The position numbers and the translations under genes are program-made. From contig CAJJDN010000156.1 in assembly GCA_905182985.1 (NCBI GenBank), positions 186,845-250,844 of the forward strand: a DNA stretch of 64,000 nt, written 5' to 3'. Below are positions 1 through 11,708 of the stretch, one piece after another (the stretch's first letter is position 1; every line of letters begins with the position of its first letter). The notes beneath the pieces are model-generated. The model made no database searches, was not told the origin of the DNA, and worked only from the letters and a program-made list of their open reading frames with translations. The stretch comes from Paramecium sonneborni. Lineage: Eukaryota > Ciliophora > Oligohymenophorea > Peniculida > Parameciidae.

Positions 1-2665
1 TTTATTATATCTTTGTGCTACTATTAAGAAATCTGATAATATTGCTTTGTATTTTAGTGGCTTGTATATAGAATAATCAAAGAGATCAAGGTCTTATAGA
101 TAAACTAATTCATTCTTTTCTAATGCAAAGATCTTCAATCTGTTTTATGTTTAATTTATCGATAAGAATTGAACATTCAATTATAACACTATAAAAGTTA
201 ATGCTTAATTTATGTACAGAATTAGATTATCAAGAAAATTAATTTTAATGACTTCTTTTAAATTTTAAACCAATATATAACCCTAATATTAGTAAATTTT
301 TATGAAAAAATTATCAAAATAATAAAGTAATATATCTTTATTTAAGGTTACATTTAAGTATTGTTTTTCATTATGTATAGAAACATAAAATATTAAAACT
401 GCTTTTTCTTTTAAGTTTATAATCATAGTCTCTTACGCTTAGTAAACATCTAGAATTTCAGAATCAAAGTTTAAATTTTATTTAGTCCATTAAGTATTAT
501 TGACATTAATTATATTTACTTTTGTTTTTCCTTTATCTACAATTATCAGTTGATTCTAGAAAACATAAACAGACTTATCTTAAATTTTTTCTTAATGAAG
601 TAATGTTCTCGATATGCAATTATAAAATTAGATGTAATTCTAATTTGAAAATATAGAAAGTCCATTAAGATCATCATAAAGCAGAAGAACTGAATCGTTT
701 AAAATTTTTTTCTGATATAAACATATCTCAGAAAAATTTTTTTTTATTGAATCAATACTTAAAATATTTTAGTATTCTCTTGGAACTTCAAGATAAATTG
801 GTATTCCTACAATTAATTCATAATAACTAATGTGCAGTTTTATTTATGGAGAACATTCAAAAAATTTATTTTCCCAAAACGAAAATTTAGTTTCTAAAAA
901 TTAACTGGAAGAATTTCTTTAAATTATCTTGTAGCAGCCTATGTTTTATAATTAACAGCAATAAAAACTTTTCTTAGAATATTCATATATATATTAATAT
1001 TTTGGTATAACATATTTAGATAGAGATTTTACTTTAAATAAATTAATTAATTTAAGAATTGGATCTATTGTAATCATAAAGTTAATTTCACTTGAAAATA
1101 ATATTAAGCCTGAAATATCATAATATTAAATGAATTTCAAATTTATGAATAATTATATATTTTAGTCAAATTAGAATATTGTAAAAGAATTAATCTAATG
1201 AACCTTTAGAGGATATTTTAATTTACTAAATGATAGAGTTTAATCTTAATGATTATATTAAAATGGTATGATTGATTCATCCTATCCTATAAAAATGTTA
1301 ATCTTACATGCATTATCAAATACTAATTAACTTAATTATATTTTCTTTATCAACTTTATAAAGATTAAATCTAAAATTTCAAAATCCTTTATCAAAATGT
1401 ACGCATTATCAAAAAGAGCATATATTGATTGTTAACATTTTTATAAATTCACCAAATTTATTAAATCATTAAAGGTTTAGTTAGCTCTTAAAATGCTTTG
1501 ATTTAAAATAAGAGTGATTTCAGAGTTGTATGATCTATAAATAACCCAATCTGAACAATTAACAAAACCTATTATATAAGAAAAAGGTTCATTTTATATT
1601 GTGATTTTGGTACAATATTTGGGTTCATGATCTTTCTAATGATTATAATACGAATTTAATTGAGTTTTTTCCTTTAAATCTAAGAATAATAATTTAAAAT
1701 AATCTTAGGAATAACAAATTATTGTAAAAGTAAATTTATTATTGTAAAATATCTATTCACAGACGTCATTAAATTAAGTTAAAATAGATATTTTATCTGA
1801 ATAGATTAAAATTTTTTAATCCTCATTAAATGTTAACCCATTGATACATTATATAAAATACATATTTTCTTAAACAATAAGATTACATATTTATTTTTCA
1901 TATTAGTATTAAAAGGATTGTAATAATAAACTAGAAATTAGAGTTCCATTCAATATATATTACATAGAGTTTTATAATGATAAAATGTCATATCCAATGC
2001 TATGAATTTTTGAAATATCAGCTTCATTAGTCTGAATAATTAGAGATTCTTTTCTAGCTGATTAAAAGTATTCATTTTATTAGATCTTTAATTCATTACA
2101 GTTTATAGCTTTTGAAAACTTAAGTATAATAATGAAAAGTGATATTTTAAGGAACATAATTGAATTTATAAAAAATTATATATTTATTAAACTAAAAATT
2201 TTTTTTTACAAATTAAAATCAAAATAATTAATAGATTAAATAAATTTACAATCCAGTTATGATGCAGAATTTAATTATTGGCAATTTAAAATGAAAGTAA
2301 AGAAGAGTTATGATTTATATTTAAGTTTTTATTTAATTAATTTAAAAAAGATGTTGATTATCCTATATTTTGAAATTCAATTATTAATATTATGGTTTTA
2401 GTATTTATAAGTAAAAAAAAATAGAAGAAAAATGGATTTTTTATTTTGAAGATATCAACAATTATTTTAATGTAGGAGAAAATTTTCTAAATCATTCTCT
2501 CATAATAAATATGAATTAAAAGAATAGATAGCATTAAACAAGTAGTTTCAACACAAATAATTAAAACCAAGACTTTTGGGATCTGAAATGATAATGAGAA
2601 TTTCTTCAAAGAGTTATTAAATAAAAAATAATAAAAAGCAATGGTGGTATGAAAATGAAGCAAGA
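1..2665 (+). pseudogene. Decayed protein-coding region, function unknown
   Basis: Pieces of plus-strand reading frame that look like protein (balanced charged residues, Q from TAA/TAG) run through this stretch, but they keep changing frame and meeting TGA. Examples are a piece near 1-170 that shifts frame at about 167, one from about 780 to 1200 containing GITYLDRDFTLNKLINLRIG, one near 1620-1850, and a terminal piece from 2448 ending in WWYENEAR and TGA at 2665. Some shifts can be bridged by 29-31 nt introns, others cannot. I read it as one old gene, or two, broken by indels. It points the same way as the channel gene that follows. The family is not recognised. An alternative is a real gene with several sequencing errors. 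Confidence 0.45.
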
Positions 2666-2711
2666 TGAATGCATGACTTAATTAAAATATTAAATTATAT
2701 TTTATTTCATT

Positions 2712-5700
2712 ATGAAAAAAGAGAAAAGAAAATCTTCTTAAGCTTCTCTTTATCGTTCTTCAATCACAATTACTGATATTCCAGATAATCTAATAGAAAA
2801 AAATGATATTTTGGCAGAGGAAATATAAAGGACTGTGAAAACTCTTACATTTAAATAAAGGATTGTTAAAGCGGAAAGACATATTTACGATGCTTATTAT
2901 TTAAGAACCATACGTAATGATATTGATGAAACTGATAAGAAATTTCTAAAAATATTATGGATAGTTGAAAATTAATACTTTTGGATTTAATTCCAATTTG
3001 TATTAACTTTATTGTATTAATTGATGACCTTCTTTGAATCAACAGCAACAGATGGATTAGAAGGATTCATTTTATCATTTTTTGGTTTAGACACTATAAT
3101 AACATTAATTTTGTTGAAATACAAGAAGAGAGGAAGCTAAGGATTCAAATTTAATTTAAAGAGATAACTTAAAATCTTTTTTTTTTCAATGTGTTTACTT
3201 GATTTTTTTATACATCTTGGTGATCCTAGTATAATAAGATTTAGTTAAATTTTGAGAGCTTTTTTGATGCCTTTATATTCAAAAGATTTAAGAAGGACTT
3301 TAAAAGGGATAATGAAAGCAAGTCGAGATTTACTTTTATTAATAGTATTGTATTTATTCGTAATTTCAATATTCTCTTTTATAGGGGTAAATTTAATAGG
3401 AGAATTAGAGCATGTTGATAAAACAACTTAAGATTATGGTAATTTTTTAAAGTTTTTTTCTATGTTATTAATGACAGCAACTCTCGATTTTTATCCTGAT
3501 ATTTTAATACCACCTATGATGGAAGGAACATATTATGCTTTATTCTTTATAATTTATTTATTGTTATTTATATTTCTATTTGCACCTATTCCATTAGCAG
3601 TAGTTTATGAAGGATTTAGAAATCATAGAATGGAAATTGCAATTAGTGATATTATAAAATAGAAATCAGCTATGATGGCAAGTTTTATTTCTTTAGATTT
3701 TGAAGATTAAGGATTTTTAGCTGAAACATAGTTTAAAGATTTTATTAGAGGATTTTATAGAAATTAACTTTCAGAACATAAACTTTAATAATTATTTGGA
3801 GAAATTGATAAAGATTTCAAGTAAAACAACAATAATAATTAGTGATAAAGTTTAATTTGATGAATTTTACTAATTATTAAAAGTGCTATAGGATGGTACC
3901 AGATTTAATCTACCTGAAGCCAAACCTTTAGAATGTTGGGAAAAAATAAGAGCATATTTAAATCAAAAAGGTCTATTGAAATTTATAGAAGGAAGTCTTT
4001 TTGGAACAGTTATGTTGGTTGTGACAGTTACAAATTGTATACTAATTATTACTGCTTTTTTTATTGAAGATATTAATATCTTAGAAATATTTAATTAATT
4101 AGACACAATATTTTTGGTATTATATTCTTTAGAATGTATGGTAAAGATTGTTGCAATTGGAATTAGAGATTATTTTAAAGAAGGATGGAATGTTTTTGAT
4201 ATTTCATTAGTTATTCTTTAATTGATCTTTGATTATGTTTTATTTAATGTCGTTAGTGGAAACATAGTACAATCTATTAAGGCAAATAGAATATTGAGGT
4301 TAGCTAAAATATAGAAAGTTTTCCGTTTATTTAGAGCATTTAGATCAGTTAAAATTATAAGTTTTCTGCTTAAAGGAGTAGAATTTTTAGATGTTGTGAG
4401 AAGATTATTATATAAAATATTATTCTGTATTCCTATAATAATTAGATTGATGATGCCTGTTTAGATGGTTTTCTTTATTTATGCTACTATTGGCATTTAT
4501 ATATATGGCAATGTAGAAACAATTCCTGATAATCCATATGCCAATTCTAAATGTGATCCAAATGAATTACAATATTCTTGGGGAGATTGTAAATATGCTG
4601 ATTTTAAATCATTTAGTGGAGCTTATTTGATGATGCTTTAATTTTTCATTGCTGCTGAATGGAATTAAGTTGTATTTGAATTAACTTATGATACTGGGAA
4701 TATGTTTTCAGCCATGATTTTTATTGGATCTTTTGAATTTTTATCTATATTTTTATTAGCATTAATTAGTGGACTTGTTTGGGAAGTATTTACTATTGTA
4801 TCGTTGTCTATTAGATAGGAGGATGAATAATAAGATGATTAAGTAGAAATTTCAAATGATGTTTAATTAGATACGAAAATAACTGGAATTTCTGGGGTTA
4901 CTTAATTAAAAAAGAAAACAAGAATTTTGAACGATGATAATCCAGATGTAATTTAATTTTAATCAAATGAAAATCGAGATTTAAAAGAAGGCAATCCAGC
5001 TTTTAGAACTATATCAGAACAAATGTAATAAGATACTTTTAATGAAAATAATATATAAACAAGAGAGAATTCATAAGTAAGAATTGTATCAATTGCTCAT
5101 TCCAAAACAATAATAAGAATTAAAGCTCCAGAATATAAACCATTTGATGTTGGTTCTTTATATAAATAGCATTTTAAAGATTATCAAATCTTCTTAGAAT
5201 AAAAATAAAATAAGGAGGGTTTTGATGTATAGCATGTAACAACTGAATATATGAATCATTTAAGAAATGAAATAAAGAAGGATGAATTGTTCCATAAAAA
5301 ATATATTAACATTTCAAATCATCAATTATTGATATAAAATGCAGTTCTTAGAGATGCTTCTGAGGTATACATAAAAAAGTAAGAGGATGAGTTTTTTAAA
5401 ACATCTTATAGAGAGAAATTTGAAAGAATCTAAGAATTAAAGTTTTAAAGTAAATTTAAAATAGAAAGTAAAATATTATTTTCTTTAATGGGAATTCTAA
5501 AATTTCCAAAACCAAATATCAAATATTACTTTTAAATACTCTATCTGATTGAAAACTATTTTACATATTAATTGTTACCAGAAAGTTCTTTCTTTAAATT
5601 GCTTCATCAAATTAATAATAGATGGTATTTAATTAGTATAGAGGATACAGAAATATGTTTCAATAGATTACATTAAGGTCCTTGGGATTATTCTGATACT

Positions 5701-6277
5701 TTATTTACAACTAGTAATCTTTAGATTTGTGATAATTTAAGAAGTTTCATTGATCAAGATACGTATGAAAGTAAAACAACAGTTGAAGAATTTAAATTAA
5801 GTTTAAGTAAATTGGCTAAAAATTTTGAAATGGATATCTCATCAGTAGATGTAAATAGTAGTTGTATTCTCTATTAAATTACAAATGATGAATTTGGATA
5901 TGACATTAATTCTATAAAATTAAAAAGAAGTAAATGATATAAATTTATAGATAGCACAAGAAGAAATATCTCCAGATTAAAAATTTGTTGTTTTAGAATC
6001 ATAAAGAAACATAGGTACAAAACCTTTTGTAACACATCGTTAAGATTCCTAATTATCTGATGAACATAAACATATTAGTAAAACAATAATGTTTGTATTA
6101 TCTAAAACTTAAGCACAAGAACAAAGAATAATCTATCAAAATTAAGTTATGTTAGCATAATTTATATTAGATCTAGCAGGAGTAATTCATAATTATTCTC
6201 ATAATTTTTTTTAATAGATAGAAGACTTATATATTCTAAAACTTAAATAAAAAGGTAAAGGTATAAAGAGATTATGA
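2712..6277 (+). CDS. Two-domain voltage-gated cation channel (two-pore-channel type)
   Basis: This encodes 1172 residues in three exons, with introns at 3821-3842 (22 nt) and 5930-5954 (25 nt). Two six-helix channel repeats are visible. Repeat I ends in a pore loop and S6 with MTATLDFYPDILIPP then a long hydrophobic run. The linker has an EF-hand-like stretch (GEIDKDF ... DEFYQLL). Repeat II has a clear S4 with regularly spaced Arg/Lys (NRILRLAKIQKVFRLFRAFR), a pore (LQFFIAAEWNQVVFEL) and S6. Two repeats with an EF-like linker are typical of TPC cation channels of vacuole and endolysosome; four-repeat Cav/Nav channels are much longer. About 400 hydrophilic residues follow, presumably cytosolic. 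Upstream in-frame ATGs (about 2649) exist; I chose 2712 because the sequence before it looks like leader. Family confident, ion selectivity not. Confidence 0.8.
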
Positions 6278-6293
6278 TTAATTTATTATTAAA

Positions 6294-6930
6294 ATGTATA
6301 AATTAATTTTACTAATTGTGTATGTTTATTCAAAGCATACATTTTCTGAAGATTCAAAAGTGAAATAACTAAATAATACTGAATTTTAATAATTCAACAT
6401 AGGTATGTGTAAAATAATTAAATTATAAGGTCGAGACAATCATTCATGGTTTATATTATTTTATAGACCATCATGTCCACATTGTTAAAAGGTTTTACCA
6501 GTATGGGAGAGTTTTGCTGATTTTAATTAAACATAAGGTAAAATTGGGGCTGTAAATTGGTACTATTAAAATTAATTCAAGCGAGGTTGAAAAAGAATTA
6601 TGCAAATTATTTTCAATTAATGCAGTACCAACTATGATTTTAATTTCTGAAGGAGGAAATCTTCATCATTATAGTGGAAATAGAACAAAAGAATCATTCA
6701 TATCATTTCTTGATAAAAATTGGTAAAATAATGAAATGGAAACTCCACCTGAATAAGATCAATCGATTTTTGATACTACAACAATCTTCATTTTATTGTT
6801 GTTAATATTGATTGCCTTTCTTATATGGATTTACTTCTAAGAGAAGTATGAGTATTAATCAATAAACAGCTAAGTGAATCAAAGTTCAATATTGGAAATG
6901 CCAGAAATCAATAAACCTATAGAAATCTGA
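6294..6930 (+). CDS. Thioredoxin/PDI-like single-pass membrane protein
   Basis: This encodes 204 residues in two exons with a 22-nt intron at 6560-6581. The N-terminus is a short hydrophobic signal (MYKLILLIVYVYS). A thioredoxin fold follows, with the active site CPHC at about residues 61-64 in the context FYRPSCPHC, and the cis-Pro region AVPTMILI. Near the C-terminus there is one strong membrane segment (IFILLLLILIAFLIWIYF) and a short tail. This is the layout of TMX-type protein disulfide isomerases that act on disulfides in the ER lumen. The CPHC active site is more oxidising than the usual CGHC in studied oxidoreductases. It starts 17 bp after the channel stop codon, on the same strand. 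Confidence 0.82.
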
Positions 6931-7112
6931 GTTTACATAATTTCTATTAGCTATATTTATTTTAATCATCACATTAGATTATATAAAATAAATTTAGAAC
7001 AGTTTATTTTATTACTAAAGAAAATAAATATGTTGTCCATTTTGTTTAGAATAATATTATTAACAATTATTAAACATTATAAATCAATTTGTTACTTATG
7101 AATTAGGATTAT

Positions 7113-7838
7113 TCAAAGAGTCTCTTCTTGTGTATTACATTTAATCTTTGCCTATAGATTATCAATAGAAATCGAATCTATTTAGGTATTGATTGAACTT
7201 GAATATGTTCTTGAGTATCTAATTTTTTAATTTCCTTTAAACACTTGTTGAAATACCCATTTAAAACTACTTACTTACTCAATATGCTTATATATTATTC
7301 AAAATTGATACATCAAGTGTTATTACTACTCGTTTTAAAGATTTTATCCTTTGTTCTGTAAGACATAGTTTAATAGCCATTAACATTATTGTGGCTGAAG
7401 TAGTATGATCTTTAGATTCAAATACTGGAAATCCAACAGATCTTATTTACTTTTATTCTGCCTAAAAATAGATCTGAATCTCTTACCAATTTAAGAGCTT
7501 CTTAAATTGTTGCATAAATAGTCTGTTTTTCATCATCTTCATCATCATTTTTCGATGAATAATTCTTATCTATGACCACTGCCAAAATTTTACTTTTTTG
7601 TTCTTATATATTTTTATCAATTACATACTTTTACTACCAGCTACAAAAATACATTTATGGTTTATTTATTTAAAATTTGGCCTATCACTTTACTTTAGAT
7701 TTGCGTATCCAGAATCAGTAGGAATAACTAAACATTCCACATTTTCATATTCAACTGGACCGGCTGTTAAAGCTATTTCACAGTCTTCAATTTCTTATTT
7801 TAATAACAATTAAGGAAACTATGAAGAGCTCTCTCCAT
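7113..7838 (-). CDS. Macro-domain-like protein
   Basis: This encodes 207 residues in five exons; four introns of 25-26 nt restore one frame. The start at 7836-7838 gives MERALHKIEDCEIALTAGPV. The C-terminal half has the pattern of macro domains (ADP-ribose or metabolite binding): an SVGFPVF strand, then ATIMLMAIKLCL helix, then a RVVITLD strand and a helix ending KWVFQQVFKG. The usual N-terminal NAAN and GGGGVA motifs are not visible, so ligand binding cannot be assumed. The first intron has a GTTTCC donor, less usual than GTAA or GTAT. An alternative is a divergent Rossmann-like fold of another family. Confidence 0.55.
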
Positions 7839-8202
7839 TTTAATAACAAAGCTTATTTCCCATAAATATTTAATATATAAATACAATCAAACGATTATCA
7901 ATATATATGAAATTATTTATAATTGAATTTTAAATGTTCAAAATATTTAGGACTTTTAAAGAACATAATCTTAATGTAAAACAGCCTATTCAATTTATTT
8001 TATCCTTAATTCTCTTCATTATATAAATTAAGTATTTTTATTTTATAATTTAACTAAATTATTTGATTTTTTCATAACAAATCTTAATAAAGAAAAGATT
8101 ATTTAATTGTAATTTCCATATTTCATTTAATAAAAATAAAATTACAAATCCTTCAACTTACGGTCTTAGGAAAATTATTAATAAAATAAATTTATTTATG
8201 AA
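7839..8202. other. Intergenic AT-rich spacer
   Basis: I see no convincing reading frame. It lies between the divergent macro-like gene and the next small plus-strand ORF, so it probably holds the start signals for both. Confidence 0.5.
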
Positions 8203-8410
8203 ATGAATCAAGAAAAATTAGAAAATGAAATAAATAAATATAGAAGAGGTTTTTAAAATTATATTTATAAAAATTAATTAGAAACTTAACTTAATTTGAA
8301 TAAAAAAAAAGGAAATAAACAATAATTACGCCAGTAAGTTATTTATTTTAAGAGAAAGTATAATCAAAATCATTAAATTTTTCTATTTAAGATAAATTTA
8401 ATATCATTGA
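8203..8410 (+). CDS. Small hypothetical protein (uncertain)
   Basis: An ATG opens a basic, Q/N/K-rich peptide (MNQEKLENEINKYRRGFQNY...). A possible 19-nt intron at 8334-8352 joins to a second exon that ends at TGA 8408-8410, giving 62 residues. The composition looks coding for this genome. However, the opposite strand is also open here, as a hydrophobic continuation of the gene listed next, and 19 nt is short even for these introns. No family recognised. Confidence 0.3.
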
Positions 8411-8512
8411 ATTATCTTTATATTTCATATCTTCAAAATATCCTATTAAACATTTAGTAAAAACTATTGTAAAGATTATACATTTGTAAATCTTTTCACA
8501 ATATTTTTTGCA

Positions 8513-9000
8513 TCATTTGGTGCAACCATTTAGGCTATCATAAAATTTGGCTTCACTATCTCTAGTTAATGTTTTTACTATTAATTATATTTGTTTATTC
8601 TCTTGTTTCATCTCTGATATTTGAAAAAATATACATAAACTTCCATATTATTTCTATTTTTAATACTATTCTTCTTAACAATCTAATAATTCATTTGAAA
8701 ATTAGGATACATCAGAGGTTGATCTTTTGATTGACTTTATTTTTGATAGTTTGCTTAGGCTTATTAATATTCATCTGAATATTATTTAATTATATGTTGC
8801 CATCTGATTGCAATATTTTGATTCAGACTTTTTATGAAATTTTTTATAAATGTCTATATTTTCTCTAATGATTCTTAATTAACTTATTTATTAAAAATAT
8901 TAGTTTTACATAATAATTCTTGACTAAAAAATAATATTGATTTCAAAATTTAATTATAAGGATCTTCATTAATGATAAAAAGAATATTCTAAGAAGTGTA
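8513..9000 (-). pseudogene. Hypothetical gene, start unresolved and possibly broken
   Basis: The minus strand carries a coding-looking frame that includes NEDPYNQILKSILFFSQELL and YPNFQMNYQIVKKNSI. A 23-nt intron near 8605-8627 links it to a second frame (LTRDSEAKFYDSLNGCTK) ending at TGA 8513-8515. Beyond that TGA the same frame stays open and Cys-rich (CKKYCEKIYK...), so the stop may be premature. No in-frame ATG lies close upstream; a hydrophobic, signal-like stretch precedes the first part near 9010-9050. Either a pseudogene or a gene with a missed exon. Function unknown. Confidence 0.35.
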
Positions 9001-9055
9001 GATTGTTAATAAAATATATAAAATAGTAAACTTAAATAGTATTTATTATATATAT

Positions 9056-9553
9056 TCATTTTTATTGAGAGCCAGATCTAGTTCTTTTTCCATATTTTTA
9101 AGATAATGCTCTATTTTTAAGATTTTTAAATCTGTCATTTATATCGATGGTTTATAACCTATTTTTTGATTTTTAGAATATTTGGATTGAATTGATGGGT
9201 AGATTAGGAGATTTAATGACTTTAATTTTGGAATTATCTGAATAGCTCTTTTTATGATCAATGGAATAATTAGCAATGGTTTATGTAGATCCCTTTTAAT
9301 GTAATTCGAATAATTAACTATTGTTGTTTTGAGAATAGTCTTTTGTGTATGAATGATTTAATCTTCTAATTTTATATGGAGGTAGCATTTTAGATGCCAT
9401 TTCAGTGGGTTTAGGTTCAGAATATATGTTAGTAATTTGATGGATAGTTTTACGTAGTAATTAGATTGTATACATAGAATTATCATTAATGGATTTTTAT
9501 TTGAGACGAGGTAATAAAGCTTTAGTTTGTATTTTGTATTCTAATTTGATCAT
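9056..9553 (-). CDS. Basic hypothetical protein
   Basis: A single exon of 165 residues, start 9551-9553, stop 9056-9058. It is rich in Lys, Arg, Ser and Asn, with no membrane segment and no recognised domain; the end is KYGKRTRSGSQQK. It lies head-to-head with the S11 gene, with 43 bp between the two start codons, so both may share a promoter. The composition fits a disordered, perhaps cytoskeletal or nucleic-acid-associated protein, but nothing shows this directly. Confidence 0.65.
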
Positions 9554-9596
9554 TAAAGTATTAAATTTTTATATCTTTTTTTTAAAAAATTATATT

Positions 9597-10128
9597 ATGG
9601 CAGACGTTCAAACATAAAGAGCTTTTCAAAAATAAGAAGGCATTTTCTAAAACTCAAAGAAACTATTAGCTAAGAAAACATCAAAGGGAGTGAGATATTG
9701 GAAAGAAGTAGGTCTTGGTTTCAAAGTACCAAAGGAAGCAATAGAGGGTCATTACATTGATAAGAAATGTCCTTTTACTGGAAATGTTAGTGTAAGAGGA
9801 GCTATATTAAAGTAAGTGAAACTTAATAATGAATAGAGGTATAGTAATTTCAACAAAGATGACCAGAACAATTATTATTAGAAGAGATTATTTACACTAT
9901 GTTGCCAAATATAATAGATATGAAAAAAGACATAGAAATGTACCAGTTCACATTTCACCAGCATTTGGACCAGTTAAGGAAGGAGATATAGTTGTTTGTG
10001 GACAATGCAGGTATAATTTAAATAATAATTAAAAAAGACCATTATCAAAGACAGTCAGATTTAATGTATTGAAGGTGATTCCAAATGAAATCATTGGTAA
10101 TGTTAGAAAACAATTTGTTTTATTCTGA
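9597..10128 (+). CDS. RPS11: 40S ribosomal protein S11 (uS17)
   Basis: This encodes 159 residues in three exons with introns at 9812-9836 (25 nt) and 10011-10037 (27 nt), both GT...AG. The protein matches eukaryotic S11 along its length: the N-terminal TQRAFQKQ region, [16 protein letters not shown], the OB-fold core [54 protein letters not shown]. It binds 18S rRNA in the small subunit. TAA and TAG occur at positions where Gln is expected, and the only TGA is the stop at 10126-10128. This is one of the best proofs of the genetic code and of the intron pattern in this window. Confidence 0.97.
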
Positions 10129-10205
10129 TTCAAATTACATTTGCATACATATAGTACAATAATATATATAAATTTATTAAATATCAAGAGTGATCGATTA
10201 ATAAG

Positions 10206-10706
10206 TCATTTTTCATTTAAGACTTCTAACAATTTGTGTAGTTATGATAGAGGTGACTTTTGTGTTATGGTGATAATTTTATTTTTAATTTACACTTTAT
10301 GAACTTTTTAGAGCAAAGGAGCAAGTTTATTGAGTTTTTATTTATTTGGTGAGGAATCTTTGGCAATTTTATTGAATTTATCTTCACTAAGTGTGAAATT
10401 GAATTGTGAAGGAGTGACTCTAAAATATCTGGGATTGGGTAATCTTTTTTTGAGAGGATTTTCATCTTTAATTTAATAGAGAACTTGACTATGTTATATT
10501 CTGGTAGAATGTAGTGATTTTTTTCTGGGACTCCTAATTTCTGTAATTTATCTTTATTATGAAAGATTTGGTAATAACTTTTTGTCTTTGAAAGATGTAA
10601 TAGGAGTTGGATACTCCATAGATTCTGATAGAAGTTTAAGTTGATTGGTATGTGATGATTGTGAATAGTCTTGCCATCCAACTAATTGAGTAAAATCATT
10701 AATCAT
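10206..10706 (-). CDS. Open frame continuing the kinase frame past its TGA
   Basis: This is 166 residues from an ATG at 10704-10706 to TGA at 10206-10208. It lies in the same frame as the upstream kinase, with only 9 nt between the kinase TGA (10716-10718) and this ATG. The product (MINDFTQLVGWQDYSQSS...) is basic and Ser/Pro-rich, with coding-like composition, and resembles a regulatory kinase tail more than a separate protein. A separate gene would have almost no room for a poly(A) site and promoter. Possible explanations: one kinase gene with a nonsense mutation, a base error, stop readthrough, or an independent gene. Confidence 0.5.
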
Positions 10707-10715
10707 ATTAAATTA

Positions 10716-11690
10716 TCAAATATTATCGTTCTTATTATAAGTAATATTAGTAAGATTAAGTGATTCATCTGGTTATAAGAATGAATTGTGGTGTTGTCTT
10801 TGGAACCATTGACTTAATTTAACTTATTCACAATTAAATCTATAGATAGGATTCTTGGCTAATAGAGAATTAAGTAACATAATTAAATCAGTTGGAATAG
10901 ACTTACAATCTGTAAGTGGATTATGATAAATTATTTATTTTTGCAACTCTTCTTAAGTTAATCCTTCAAATGGAAGATGTTAGAATATTAATTCCTATAT
11001 ATTTATCTATATAGAATATATACAAATATAATTATTCCTAAAGACCAACTATCTACTTTTTCATTATGTGGTTGTAATAAAACAATCTCCGGAGGCATAT
11101 AATGAGTAGTTCCACAATTTATTGGTTCTGCTGCATATCCATTTATTTTAGTTGCCCAATTAAAATCCGTCAATTTTATTATGTCGTTATCATCCAATAA
11201 AATATTGTCCAACTAATATATACTCTCCTATTAAATACTTTTATATCTCTATGAACTATTCGTTATCTATGTAAATAAATTAATGCTTCATTCAATTAAT
11301 ATATGTAATGATAAATTTCAAATTCTTATAACTTTCTCTTACAAATCTATTAACGAAGAGTTCCTTTACTACAATACTCCTACACTAAATATATATATTT
11401 ATCATCTTCAAAGTATTCAATTAATTCTACTATGTTTGGATGACTTAATTTAGATTATATTCTTATCTCACTCAATATGTTATTCTCTGCATGAAATTCT
11501 TCCATCTTTTACTTCTCAATCTTTTTTTAATATTGTCTAATTTTTATACCAATTTTATTGCATATTTCTTTTTATTCTCTACATCTTTTGCTAATTTTAC
11601 CTTTCCATATGATCCCATTCCTATCTCTTCCAATAATTCATAATTCCTTCTTGAACTTTGAATTGTATTTTTTATTTTGCAACAAAACAT
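10716..11690 (-). CDS. Ser/Thr protein kinase, Aurora-like
   Basis: This encodes 296 residues in four exons, with three introns of 29, 26 and 29 nt. Visible in order: glycine loop GMGSYGKV, the catalytic-pump Lys in AIKL, the alpha-C Glu, HRDIK catalytic loop, TDFNWA in place of DFG, and CGTTHYMPPE activation end. The CGTxxYxPPE form is typical of Aurora kinases, which act in chromosome segregation and cilium disassembly. The DFN triplet replaces the usual glycine but keeps the Mg-binding Asp, so activity is possible. The frame stays open beyond the TGA at 10716-10718 (see the next entry upstream). Start codon is 18 bp from the divergent formin start. Confidence 0.85.
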
Positions 11691-11708
11691 TATATATATA
11701 TATTTTTT
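11691..11708. promoter_or_regulatory. 18-bp divergent intergenic region
   Basis: Only 18 bp of A/T separate the start codons of the kinase (minus) and formin (plus). The 5' leaders must be extremely short or overlap. This is inferred from the two gene models and the position of their first ATGs. Confidence 0.5.

Noticed and set aside
10265..10681. Standard-code minus-strand ORF of 138 codons
   Set aside because: It is in a different frame from the TGA-terminated kinase tail frame; its composition (many His, Tyr, Leu) is less coding-like than the tail frame, which fits the ciliate code.
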